DNA of 64,000 nt, from assembly GCA_002319915.1 (NCBI GenBank), contig DCFQ01000050.1, positions 4,852 through 68,851 of the forward strand, written 5' to 3'. The position numbers and the translations under genes are program-made. Below, piece after piece: positions 27,069 to 36,318 of this stretch (position 1 is its first letter; each line of letters begins with the position of its first letter). Source of the stretch: Bacteroidales bacterium UBA1800. Its GTDB lineage: Bacteria; Bacteroidota; Bacteroidia; Bacteroidales; VadinHA17. Below the pieces are notes generated by a model. That model worked only from the letters and a program-made list of their open reading frames with translations, did not search any database and had not been told where the DNA came from.

Positions 27069-28670
27069 ATGCGCCTCAAATTTTCAGTACCTCACAATCT
27101 TGTAATTGTCTTCAGCATTATCATAATCTCTGCTATCCTCACATGGATCATCCCTGGCGGTAAATTTGACCGCAAAACGGTGAACGTCAACGGTGTAGAG
27201 AGGAGCGTAATCGTCAACGGATCTTTCCATTACGTGGAAAAGAATCCCCAGACCTGGCAGGTCTTTTCAGCTTTCTACAAAGGCTTCATCAACATGTCGC
27301 ACATAATAGTATTCATCCTGATGGTCGGCGGTGCCTTTTGGATCATGAACGACACCAGGGCGATCGACGTCGGGATTTTTGCTTTCCTGGGCTTCACAAG
27401 GAGGATGGAAAGGTACGGGCCGGTCAGAATGCTGGGTGTGAACAATATAATAATCGCACTGGTAATGATCCTGTTCAGTCTTTTCGGTGCGGTATTCGGG
27501 ATGAGTGAAGAGACGATCGCTTTTGCCGTCATATTCGTTCCGCTGGCGATCTCCATGGGATATGACTCCCTTGTAGGCATTGCCCTTTGCTATTTCGCGG
27601 CCCATATCGGGTTTGCAGGTGCGATCCTGAATCCATTTACGGTGGGGATAGCGCAGGGGCTTGCAAGCGTTCCCCTCTTTACAGGTATTGAGTACAGGAC
27701 TCTCTGCTGGTCAATAATCACTTTCGCAGGGATTTCCCTTGTCCTCCTGTATGCCGCAAGGATTAAGAAGCACCCTGAGAAGAGCCCGATGTACCAGGCG
27801 GATGAGTACTGGCGCGAAAAAGGGAGCAGCCACCTCGATCAGATCAGGTACAATACACCGCTGTCAGCCTGGATAGTTGCGGCTCTGACCTCTGCCGCCC
27901 TGGTGATCTTTGCCGTCAGGTATCCGGTCACAACCCTGAACGCCGGGACCGCATCAGTCTCGGCCCCTTTGCTTCCGGTGCTGGCAGGATTGTTCATCAT
28001 AACCAGTTTTGTGGCACTACGGCGTTCGATACATTTTTTCGTTCTTAATGTGCTGGCATTTACCATGGTTTACCTGGTTATCGGAGTGCTCGGCTACCAG
28101 TGGTATATCATGGAGATAGCCGCACTGTTCCTTTCCATGGGGCTTGTGACCGGGTTTGCGGCATCAAGGAAACCGGGTGAGGTCGCGAAGCTTTTCGTCG
28201 ACGGGGTAAAGGATATTGTATCTGCATCCCTTGTTGTGGGTTTTGCCGGGGGGATAATAGCCATACTGACCGACGGCCAGATCATCGATACCGTTCTCAA
28301 CAGCCTCTCCGGGGCCCTGCACGGGGCAGGAAAGCTGTCGGCGATAACAATCATGTATGGGTTCCAGTCGCTGCTGAACCTCGTGATCACCTCGGGATCT
28401 GCCAAGGCAGCCCTCACTATCCCCATAATGGCCGAGTTTTCTGACATAGTAGGGCTGACACGGCAGGCGACCATAATGGCTTTCCAGTTCGGGGCCGGGT
28501 TTACCGATATGATCGCTCCCACATCGGGGGTGCTGATAGGTGTGCTCGGTATGGCAAGGATCCCATATATAAAGTGGCTGAAATGGGTCATGCCGATCCT
28601 TATTACACTCGTGATCATCGGCTTCCTTCTTCTTATACCCACCGTGACAATGAAGCTTAACGGTTTCTGA
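27069..28670 (+). CDS. YfcC-family membrane carrier (DcuC/ArcD-like)
   Basis: A 533-residue integral inner-membrane protein with about 12 hydrophobic helices. The N-terminal ILTWIIPGGKFD and the motifs FGMSEETIAFAVIF, NPFTVGIAQGLASVPLFTG and SGSAKAALTIPIMAEFSDIVGLTRQ are characteristic of the YfcC/COG1288 group. Members are annotated as basic amino-acid antiporters or C4-dicarboxylate carriers; the substrate is not proven for most. Lying divergently beside iadA and close to cyanophycinase, it is a good candidate to import beta-aspartyl dipeptides, arginine or aspartate. That role is inference from context. Confidence 0.85.
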   Translation: MRLKFSVPHNLVIVFSIIIISAILTWIIPGGKFDRKTVNVNGVERSVIVNGSFHYVEKNPQTWQVFSAFYKGFINMSHIIVFILMVGGAFWIMNDTRAIDVGIFAFLGFTRRMERYGPVRMLGVNNIIIALVMILFSLFGAVFGMSEETIAFAVIFVPLAISMGYDSLVGIALCYFAAHIGFAGAILNPFTVGIAQGLASVPLFTGIEYRTLCWSIITFAGISLVLLYAARIKKHPEKSPMYQADEYWREKGSSHLDQIRYNTPLSAWIVAALTSAALVIFAVRYPVTTLNAGTASVSAPLLPVLAGLFIITSFVALRRSIHFFVLNVLAFTMVYLVIGVLGYQWYIMEIAALFLSMGLVTGFAASRKPGEVAKLFVDGVKDIVSASLVVGFAGGIIAILTDGQIIDTVLNSLSGALHGAGKLSAITIMYGFQSLLNLVITSGSAKAALTIPIMAEFSDIVGLTRQATIMAFQFGAGFTDMIAPTSGVLIGVLGMARIPYIKWLKWVMPILITLVIIGFLLLIPTVTMKLNGF

Positions 28671-28794
28671 TACTGAGGATCCCTGTGCCTGCTGATCATG
28701 TTCTTTTGCAAATAATTGATGGTGCTGCATGAAGGCTAGTGATAAAGAAAACTTGCTTTGTCACGATTATTAACCGAACTTGTAATAAAAATTC

Positions 28795-29166
28795 ATGGAA
28801 AAGCTGTTCAATAACCTGGTCCAGGAAAGAGGGTCATTGAAAGAATTCAAATCCACGCTTTACAATCTGTACGATTTTTCTATGAGAACCTGCCTGGACG
28901 GACCCTTTGATCTCACCTGCAGGGATCCTGAACTTGCTCAATGCTATGAGGACCTCGACAAGCTTATTTCCGGTGCTGAACTGGTCAATAATTATGGGGA
29001 GGTTCTGCAGAATGATAATCTGCGGCCAAGAAACGGCAAAACCATGCTGGAGCTTCTTGAGGGCATAAAGCGGTTGCTCGAAATCTATAAGCTGGAAGTT
29101 CCCAGGGGAATCCAGGTCAACACTGCGAACAGGATCATTAAGGCAATCCAGGAATCCCTGAAATAA
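28795..29166 (+). CDS. Small hypothetical protein
   Basis: A 123-residue, probably cytoplasmic protein, largely helical by composition (LYNLYDFSMRTC, LELLEGIKRLLEIYKLE). I recognise no family or motif, and it has neither a signal peptide nor a membrane segment. It sits between the YfcC-type carrier and the converging hybrid regulator, 124 bases after the former. Codon use looks like its neighbours and the ORF is intact, so it is probably real, but no function can be proposed. Confidence 0.6.
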   Translation: MEKLFNNLVQERGSLKEFKSTLYNLYDFSMRTCLDGPFDLTCRDPELAQCYEDLDKLISGAELVNNYGEVLQNDNLRPRNGKTMLELLEGIKRLLEIYKLEVPRGIQVNTANRIIKAIQESLK

Positions 29167-29241
29167 ATAATCGTCTTCCGGTGAAGCCGTGATTCGTTGC
29201 TCTTTACAGCCGGGGCATAAATCACCGGGTATCGCACTGTT

Positions 29242-32200
29242 TCAGCAGGGACAATGGTTTTTCTGATAAACCCTTGGCGAAACGCCGAAATGCTTTTTAA
29301 ATGCTTTGGAGAAATATGAATAAGAGCTGAATCCGGTCTTATCCGAGATCTCCGTAAGTGATGCAGAGCCCTCCTGCATCATCTCCGCCGCTTTTCTAAG
29401 CCTGAAGCTGGATATGAAATCTATCGGCGACATGTCCATCAATCCCCTGATTTTCCTGTAAAAGACAGTCCTGCTGAAACCCAGGTCCTTCCCGATCTGA
29501 TCCACATTTAGCTCCGGGTTTGACAATTCCCTCTCAAGGATCGATGTGAGCTTATTCATCATCTTTTGATCGTGCTGGCTCAATGCAATTGGCACGGGAG
29601 CTTTATTCCCGGGTTCAGGCTGAGGGGTGGAGTAATACTCGCGAAGCCTGTCCCTGTACATGAACAGGTTCTTGATGGTCAGCAGCAGAAAGTCGACATG
29701 GAAAGGCTTGCAGATATATGCATCAGCTCCCTGCTCAAGACCTTCAACCTGGTCGTTTATTGTACTTTTTGCCGTGATCAGGATCACGGGGATATGCGAG
29801 AGCTCAGGGTGATCTTTAACCCTTTTGCAAAGTTCAAATCCCGACATGCCCGGCATAAGGACATCACTGAGTATAAGATCTGGTGAGCCTCGCTGGGCCA
29901 TCTCCCAGGCTTTGCTGCCATCGAGCGCTTCGAGAAGGTTATACTGGCTGTCGAGCAGGTTCCTTATAAATTCCATCAGGTCCGTATTATCTTCGGCAAT
30001 AAGGATTGTGTACGGTTTCTTTGCCTGTGCATTTCCAGCCTCAACATGATGATCCTGCCTGATCTCCCCTTTGATCACATCGGTGGGGCTTATCTTGTCT
30101 ATTTCGTTGTATACGTCTTCAAGAGGCAGAATGAATGAAAACGCCATTCCGCCTTCGGGCTGGTTCTGTCCGCTGATAAATCCATTATGAGCTTCTACCA
30201 TTCGTTTCGTATGATGCAGCCCGATTCCGCTTCCGCTGTAGTCTGGCTTCAGCCCCGAAAAACTGTTTATCCTGCGGTAACGGACAAAAAGTTCCCCGAT
30301 CTTATCCGCCGGGATCCCCGGGCCTGAATCTGAAACCGTGAGCTCAAGATAAATGGAATCCGACGCCAGCGGCATGCCGGGATATCTTTTGTATGCCTCT
30401 ACTCCACTGATCTCCCTGGTCGCAAGTTTTACCGAACCGTTATCGGGAGTATGCTTGAGCGCATTGGAAAGCAGGTTGTGTAGTATTTTTTCAAGCTTAT
30501 CGATATCCACCAACAGGACCTGGCTCTCAGAATGAGGCGAAAATACGAGCTCGATCTGTTTTTTCCGGGCCGGATATTCAAAGACTTCCAGGATGTTTTT
30601 GAGATGCTGAATGATATCCTCCTTCTGTACCTGCAACGCCAGAATCCCGCTTTCCATCTTCCTGAAATCCAGGAGCTGGTTGATAAGACGAAGCATGCTC
30701 TGCACATTTCTCGAAACTGTATTCAGGAGCTTCATATTCGGTTCGCTCAGGTTTCCGGATGAGGATAGCTGCTCCAGCGGGGCTGATATCAGTGTAAGCG
30801 GGGTCCTGAGTTCATGCGAAATATTGGTGAAGAAATTGGTCTTCATCTCGGAGATCTCCTTCTCCCGCTCACGTTCATTGTGTTCTATTTCCAGCAGCCG
30901 CCGGTTGAGCTTGGCTTTAAAGATCAGCCGGAAGAGGGAGTATGAAAGAAATATAAATGTCAGGATATAGAGGCCTCGTGCCCACCAGGTAGCCCAGGGC
31001 GCCGGTTCGATGGTTATATGTATCCTGGCAGGTATCCTGCTTTCCACACCGTTACTGTTAATCGCTTTGACGTAAAAGGTATATCCGCCTGCTGAGAGGT
31101 TTGAATATGTAGCCCTCCGGAAATTTCCGGTGTAATTCCAGTTCTCATCAAATCCTTCCAGCTTATAGGCATAAGTCAGCTTATCGGGGGCTATAAAATC
31201 GATACCCGTATAATCGATTGAAAAATTTGTTTGACGGTGGCTGAGAGTGACATTATCCAGGTAGGCAAGGCTCCTGGGCAGAACCTTCACTGATAAGGGC
31301 TGTGTGCTTTGATTCACGATCTTCAGATCTTCAAGACGTATGACAGGATCAAAACTGTTAGCCACAACGACAAGAGGGTTGAAAAAAGTTAGTCCATGAT
31401 TTCCGGTGAAGAAAATACGCCCGTCTGAGCTCTTGAGCCCTCCCTTTTCGTGGTATTGGTTGCCGAGGGTGCCATCACTGATGGAATAATTGGTAAATAG
31501 AGTATCTGATAAATTGAGATTCGAGATACCGCTGGAAGTGCTCATCCAGATATTGCTGTTGGGATCTTCTTCGAAACACAATATATTATTGCTGGGAAGT
31601 CCTTCATTTTTTGTAAAAACATGAAATTCTCCCTTCTTCCAGAACAGCATGCCGCTCCCGTAACTTCCCATCCAGATCCTCTGCTGCGAATCTTCAAACA
31701 ATGTGACGCATGCCTGTGCAACCGGCGATGCTTTCCCGTCAATCTGGACCTTTTGGGGGATGGTGTCTCCCTTGTTCAGACGGAATATTCCTTCCTCATA
31801 GGATGAAAACAATATGTCACCCGATTCCAGGATACATAGATCAGGCACATTTGACCTGTAATAGTTCGATACTTTTTTTAAGACGCCCTTGCTGATTTCA
31901 ATCTTAATGAATCCATTCCAGGAACCAATCCAGATGTTACCATCCTTGTCTTCCTTCACTGTCCTTACCTGCTCGATCTTTTTCCTGTCAAGCACACTGA
32001 TTGCCCCTTCCCTTGTGACAGAACCAATAATAAGCTGCCCGGCAAGCCCGATCCAGATCCTGTTCCCCGAGTCGATGAAAAGGGATTCAATTGGCCCGTC
32101 AGACTCATTAAAAAGATTGGAATTTCGTGAATCATAAACAGTTATTTTGCCTGTACCTGAATAATGGAACAATCCGTTGTAACGGGTGCCGATCCAGAGA

Positions 32201-33273
32201 TTCCCAAATCTGTCTTCAACAATCCTCGTTACAAATTTATCCCTGACGATATTGCTGAGCTGCTGGTCGTAGTTAAAATATTCAAGTGACTTGTTCCAGA
32301 CTGTGAATCCTTTATCATATGAACCTATCCACACATTCCCCTGCCTGTCAACATAGTTCGAGAGCAGTTCATTTGAATTGAAATTGTTAAGCCGCCAGGG
32401 TTCATTGTGCTGCAGGGTCTGCGACAACATATCATATTGATAGAGCCCTTTGGTTTCGGTTCCGATCAGGAGCCTCGACCTGTTGATCTCAGTGATGAAG
32501 TTTATCTGGGTTTTACTTATTTCCGGGGATTCGAGACATGCAGCCGGTAATTTCTTAAAGGACCTTGAAACAGGATCAAAGCATACGATCCCGGAATTTG
32601 TTCCCAGCCACCAGGTTGCATTGGGATCTTTATAAACTGCCGAGGTTACCTGGCGGTTCCCCGGTAACGGAAAATAATCCCAGGAAGTATTGTTCCTGCA
32701 CTCGGCAATACCGATGTTTGTCCCCATCCACAATCGCTGGAAATCATCCTCCCAGAAGGCACGGACAATGCACTGGTCACTGAACGGGAATGTCACTTTG
32801 CGGGCAGTTGTGTCCACAAGTCCGGGGCCGGCATGGGTTGCGACCCAGATGTTCTTTTTGTGATCTTCAAAGAAGGAATAGACATTGGCATTGTACTTCG
32901 GACTGTTATAATAATGCAAAAAACGGTTGGTGAGAAAATCATACCTGTTGGTTCCGGTCAGGGTCCCGACCCAGAGACGATGGCGGGAATCGCGGAGCAA
33001 GGCAAATACCATATCATTGTCGATCGATGCTGAATCAGAAGCATCGTGGAAATACTGGAAATATTCATACCCGTTGTAACGGTTCAATCCATGAAGTGTC
33101 GCAATCCAGACATAGCCGAGCGAATCCTGGGAGAAGTCGCGTATGTTAAGGTAGGAGGCCCTGGTGGATATTTTTTGCTCCATGTCGGTATATGCCTGTT
33201 TAACAGGCTTTTTCTGCCCACATGAACCAAGCAGCAATACAAGTGCGGATATAATAATAAGGTACCTGTGCAT
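29242..33273 (-). CDS. Hybrid two-component system regulator (HTCS) of the rhamnose PUL
   Basis: A 1343-residue single-chain sensor and regulator. The signal ends in LLLGSC (Cys18), resembling a lipobox. About 14 Reg_prop blades form periplasmic propellers to roughly residue 680, followed by a Y_Y_Y domain and a transmembrane helix near 780. The kinase part has SHELRTPLTL with the phospho-accepting His near 820 and a HATPase domain (SDSGPGIPADKIG, GSGIGLHHTK). A receiver domain follows with its Asp near 1135 (LSDVLMPGMSG). An AraC-type helix-turn-helix ends it (LGFSRTVFYRKIRGL, FSSYSYFSKAFKKHFG). Proteins of this layout bind a released oligosaccharide and switch on the adjacent PUL, here the divergent GH78-SusCD genes. 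Confidence 0.95.
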   Translation of the reverse strand: MHRYLIIISALVLLLGSCGQKKPVKQAYTDMEQKISTRASYLNIRDFSQDSLGYVWIATLHGLNRYNGYEYFQYFHDASDSASIDNDMVFALLRDSRHRLWVGTLTGTNRYDFLTNRFLHYYNSPKYNANVYSFFEDHKKNIWVATHAGPGLVDTTARKVTFPFSDQCIVRAFWEDDFQRLWMGTNIGIAECRNNTSWDYFPLPGNRQVTSAVYKDPNATWWLGTNSGIVCFDPVSRSFKKLPAACLESPEISKTQINFITEINRSRLLIGTETKGLYQYDMLSQTLQHNEPWRLNNFNSNELLSNYVDRQGNVWIGSYDKGFTVWNKSLEYFNYDQQLSNIVRDKFVTRIVEDRFGNLWIGTRYNGLFHYSGTGKITVYDSRNSNLFNESDGPIESLFIDSGNRIWIGLAGQLIIGSVTREGAISVLDRKKIEQVRTVKEDKDGNIWIGSWNGFIKIEISKGVLKKVSNYYRSNVPDLCILESGDILFSSYEEGIFRLNKGDTIPQKVQIDGKASPVAQACVTLFEDSQQRIWMGSYGSGMLFWKKGEFHVFTKNEGLPSNNILCFEEDPNSNIWMSTSSGISNLNLSDTLFTNYSISDGTLGNQYHEKGGLKSSDGRIFFTGNHGLTFFNPLVVVANSFDPVIRLEDLKIVNQSTQPLSVKVLPRSLAYLDNVTLSHRQTNFSIDYTGIDFIAPDKLTYAYKLEGFDENWNYTGNFRRATYSNLSAGGYTFYVKAINSNGVESRIPARIHITIEPAPWATWWARGLYILTFIFLSYSLFRLIFKAKLNRRLLEIEHNEREREKEISEMKTNFFTNISHELRTPLTLISAPLEQLSSSGNLSEPNMKLLNTVSRNVQSMLRLINQLLDFRKMESGILALQVQKEDIIQHLKNILEVFEYPARKKQIELVFSPHSESQVLLVDIDKLEKILHNLLSNALKHTPDNGSVKLATREISGVEAYKRYPGMPLASDSIYLELTVSDSGPGIPADKIGELFVRYRRINSFSGLKPDYSGSGIGLHHTKRMVEAHNGFISGQNQPEGGMAFSFILPLEDVYNEIDKISPTDVIKGEIRQDHHVEAGNAQAKKPYTILIAEDNTDLMEFIRNLLDSQYNLLEALDGSKAWEMAQRGSPDLILSDVLMPGMSGFELCKRVKDHPELSHIPVILITAKSTINDQVEGLEQGADAYICKPFHVDFLLLTIKNLFMYRDRLREYYSTPQPEPGNKAPVPIALSQHDQKMMNKLTSILERELSNPELNVDQIGKDLGFSRTVFYRKIRGLMDMSPIDFISSFRLRKAAEMMQEGSASLTEISDKTGFSSYSYFSKAFKKHFGVSPRVYQKNHCPC

Positions 33274-33376
33274 CCGGGTATTTTAAACTCGGCTAAAATA
33301 TAAAATACAATAGCATGTTATTTACAAATATCCATATTCGGATAATTTCTACAAATGTTGATTAAATATTACAACC

Positions 33377-33388
33377 TTGACCGGTCAA
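33377..33388. promoter_or_regulatory. Perfect palindrome in the HTCS/GH78 divergent region
   Basis: TTGACCGGTCAA is a perfect 12-base palindrome in the 227-base gap between the hybrid regulator and the PUL. ACCGGT recurs at 33425-33430. It is a candidate operator, perhaps for the HTCS AraC domain; chance occurrence cannot be excluded. Confidence 0.35.
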
Positions 33389-33450
33389 TTTCGGATGAAA
33401 AGTACAAAACTCTGGATTGAAATTACCGGTCTTTACTGATCATTGATCCT

Positions 33451-33468
33451 AATTTTATCATCAAAATT
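33451..33468. promoter_or_regulatory. Inverted repeat upstream of the GH78 gene
   Basis: AATTTT and AAAATT flank six bases, 33 bases before the GH78 start codon. It could be part of the promoter or an operator. No exact TAnnTTTG box is seen in this gap. Confidence 0.25.
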
Positions 33469-33500
33469 GGTAGTTGAGTATTGGAACCATTTAATGTTTT

Positions 33501-36185
33501 ATGTCTGTGAAAGGTGTGATAAATAAGAGTCTCGGTCTGGCGGTCATATTCCTTGTGGTTGGTATGGGTTGGTCTGTTGCCGGAAGTAATGTTAAGGTAG
33601 TCGGGTTGAAATGCGAATATGCTGATAACCCTGTCGGACTGGACATCCAGTCTCCGCGATTCAGCTGGAAGCTTGAATCGCCGGAAAGGATGATCCTTCA
33701 GACTTCCTGCCAGATCCTGGTCTCAACCTCACCTGAAGAACTTGCCAGGGACAATGCAAATATCTGGAACAGCGGGAAAATTGCCTCAGGAAACTCGACG
33801 GGAATAAGCTACAACGGACCTGAACTGTTATCAAGACAGAGATATTATTATAAGGTAAAGGTCTGGACCGGGGATAACCAGGAGAGCGAATGGTCACAGC
33901 CCGGCTATTTTGAAATGGGATTGCTGAAACCGACTGACTGGTTATCCGAATGGATCGCATATGTTCCCGGCATGCCGGGGAGAGTTCTCTATTTTAAGAG
34001 CACTGTCGTAAAGGAAAAGCCTGTTCAGCAGGCACGCATGTATATATCAGGCCTTGGGTTTTATGAGATCTATATCAACAGGAAAAAGGTGGGTGACCAG
34101 GTTCTTGATCCGGCACAGAGCACCTATTCCAGGAGGGATTATTATTCTACCTATGATGTGACGGAGAACCTGTCGGAAGAGAACAATGTTGTCCTTATTT
34201 CTGTAGCTCCCGGCTGGTACGGGGTGCCTTCATTAAGGGTCCAGCTGGAGATTACCTATAAGGATGGTAGTCGTAAGTATGTAACAACCAATGATTTGAG
34301 ACATGTTTCAACCGGCCCGGTCGTCTATTCGACAATCTTCGACGGGGAATATTATGATGCAAGGCTGGCAATTCCCGAACTGTATAAGCCGGGAACCCCG
34401 ACCGGCCTGATGAACAGGCAATGGGCCTGGGCGCATAATACCGATGATCCCGGGCACAATATGGTTTCACAGAAGCTGGAGCCAATAAAGGTTGTCGATA
34501 CCATTGTCCCGGGTGTTATCAAAGAGCCCCAAAGCGGGATCTATGTTATCGATGCGGGCCGTAACCTTGCAGGCTGGGCCGCTATCAGGGTTTCCGGTAA
34601 GGAAGGGACAAAAATCTCATTAAAGTATGCCGAGTCGCTTTATGATAACGGGCTTGTGAACCAGGAAAACCTCCGGAATGCAAAATCGGAAGACACATAC
34701 ATCCTCGGCGGAAACGGCGTCGAAACATGGCATCCTGCCTTTACCTACCATGGCTTCAGGTACATCCAGGCGGAAGGTTTCCCTTATCCTCCTAAACCTG
34801 GTGATATTACCGTCCAGGTAGTAAGGTCAGCCGTTGAGCCCTCGGGGAAGTTCAGCTGCAGCAGCAATCTTCTGAACGACATCCATAAGATGATCGTAAA
34901 CACTGAGTCGAGCAACCTTCACAGCATACCCACGGACTGCCCCCAACGGGATGAAAGGATGGGCTGGCTGAATGACCTTACGGTGAGAATTGAGCAGGCG
35001 ATCTATAACTTCAACATGTCGCGATTCTATCCGAAATTCATTGATGATGTCGGCGATACCCAGAATCCTGACGGCTCCATAACGTGCGTCGCACCTTTCA
35101 GGTTCGGAATGCGCCCGGCGGATCCTGTTTGTGCAAGCTACCTGCTCCTTGCCTGGAAATGCTATGAGTTTTACGGTGATGAAAGGATCATCCGTGAACA
35201 TTTTGACGGAATGAAAGCCTGGGTCGATTTCCTCAATTCAAGAACTGAGAATGGCATAGTGAATTATAGCTATTACGGCGACTGGTGCCCTCCAATTGAG
35301 TTCGGTGATAAGATTTCGAAGGACACTCCCGGCAAGATGATCTCGACAGGCTACCTCTACTATTGTTCAAAATTGATCTCCGGCATGGCACATGTCCTGG
35401 GCAATAATGATGACGAACAGAAATACAGGGAACTGGCGGTCAGGATCGGGAAAGCCTATAACGACACATACTGGAATGAGCAGACCGGGGGATATGCCTC
35501 AAATAACCAGGCTTCCAACTCATTCGCCCTCTATATGGGGTTGGTCGGGGAGAAGGACATTCCGAGGGTGGTGAAGAACCTGGTTGAGGATGTGAAGAAA
35601 CATGACTACCATCTTACGACCGGGAACCTTTGTACAAAATACCTCCTTGAGGTGCTGACGGATTACGGATACCCTGAAGTGGCCTATAAAATTGTCAGTC
35701 AGACAACATATCCCGGCTGGGGTTACATGCTGGCAAACGGTGCGACAACCCTTTGGGAAAGATGGGAATATGCCACCGGCGATGATATGAATTCGCACAA
35801 TCACCCCATGATGGGATCAGCCGATTCATGGTTTTACAAATATGTTCTTGGCATAAAGCCGGATATAGAAAATCCTGCATTTCAGAAATTTACAATTCGT
35901 CCTGTCATCCTGAACGATCTGAGCTATGCTGAGGGCGAGTTGAAAACTGTCAAGGGGGTCATCAAAAGCGCCTGGAAGAAAAAAGGGGGAGAATTGCTTA
36001 TGGATGTGACTATTCCGGCCAATACTACAGCCAGGATCTGTATACCGGTGAAAAGAACCGGGTCTGTAACCGAGAGTGGAAAGCGAATTAAAGATATTAA
36101 ATATATTGTCCCTGCCGGAAAAGAGAGCGGTTATGAGGTATTCATTGTCGGTTCCGGCGAGTACCATTTCAAGACTGGAATTTAA
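33501..36185 (+). CDS. Alpha-L-rhamnosidase, glycoside hydrolase family 78
   Basis: Releases terminal alpha-L-rhamnose from rhamnose-containing polysaccharides or glycosides. A 894-residue protein with an N-terminal signal segment (about 8-27). It has an Ig-like N domain (LKCEYADNPVGLDIQSPRFSWKL), rhamnosidase beta domains, an (alpha/alpha)6 catalytic barrel and a C-terminal beta domain. The family signature is DCPQRDERMGW with catalytic acid Glu485. The second conserved region ATTLWERWEY supplies the probable base. It is the first PUL gene, divergent from the hybrid regulator, and indicates that the locus targets a rhamnosylated glycan. Confidence 0.95.
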   Translation: MSVKGVINKSLGLAVIFLVVGMGWSVAGSNVKVVGLKCEYADNPVGLDIQSPRFSWKLESPERMILQTSCQILVSTSPEELARDNANIWNSGKIASGNSTGISYNGPELLSRQRYYYKVKVWTGDNQESEWSQPGYFEMGLLKPTDWLSEWIAYVPGMPGRVLYFKSTVVKEKPVQQARMYISGLGFYEIYINRKKVGDQVLDPAQSTYSRRDYYSTYDVTENLSEENNVVLISVAPGWYGVPSLRVQLEITYKDGSRKYVTTNDLRHVSTGPVVYSTIFDGEYYDARLAIPELYKPGTPTGLMNRQWAWAHNTDDPGHNMVSQKLEPIKVVDTIVPGVIKEPQSGIYVIDAGRNLAGWAAIRVSGKEGTKISLKYAESLYDNGLVNQENLRNAKSEDTYILGGNGVETWHPAFTYHGFRYIQAEGFPYPPKPGDITVQVVRSAVEPSGKFSCSSNLLNDIHKMIVNTESSNLHSIPTDCPQRDERMGWLNDLTVRIEQAIYNFNMSRFYPKFIDDVGDTQNPDGSITCVAPFRFGMRPADPVCASYLLLAWKCYEFYGDERIIREHFDGMKAWVDFLNSRTENGIVNYSYYGDWCPPIEFGDKISKDTPGKMISTGYLYYCSKLISGMAHVLGNNDDEQKYRELAVRIGKAYNDTYWNEQTGGYASNNQASNSFALYMGLVGEKDIPRVVKNLVEDVKKHDYHLTTGNLCTKYLLEVLTDYGYPEVAYKIVSQTTYPGWGYMLANGATTLWERWEYATGDDMNSHNHPMMGSADSWFYKYVLGIKPDIENPAFQKFTIRPVILNDLSYAEGELKTVKGVIKSAWKKKGGELLMDVTIPANTTARICIPVKRTGSVTESGKRIKDIKYIVPAGKESGYEVFIVGSGEYHFKTGI

Positions 36186-36318
36186 CATATGATTATAGCT
36201 TGATTAGTAGATATTTAACAGAATAAATTATTTGCTCTTTTTATGGGGGAAGGTTCACTGAAGCTTTAAACCGGATGGTTTTCAGCCAGGTGTTGCAGAC
36301 AAGAGAATAAACTTGATA

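Noticed and set aside
28094..28711. 205-residue open frame antisense to the YfcC-type carrier
   Set aside because: Complement of membrane-helix codons; its content mirrors the sense gene and no ribosome site is seen.
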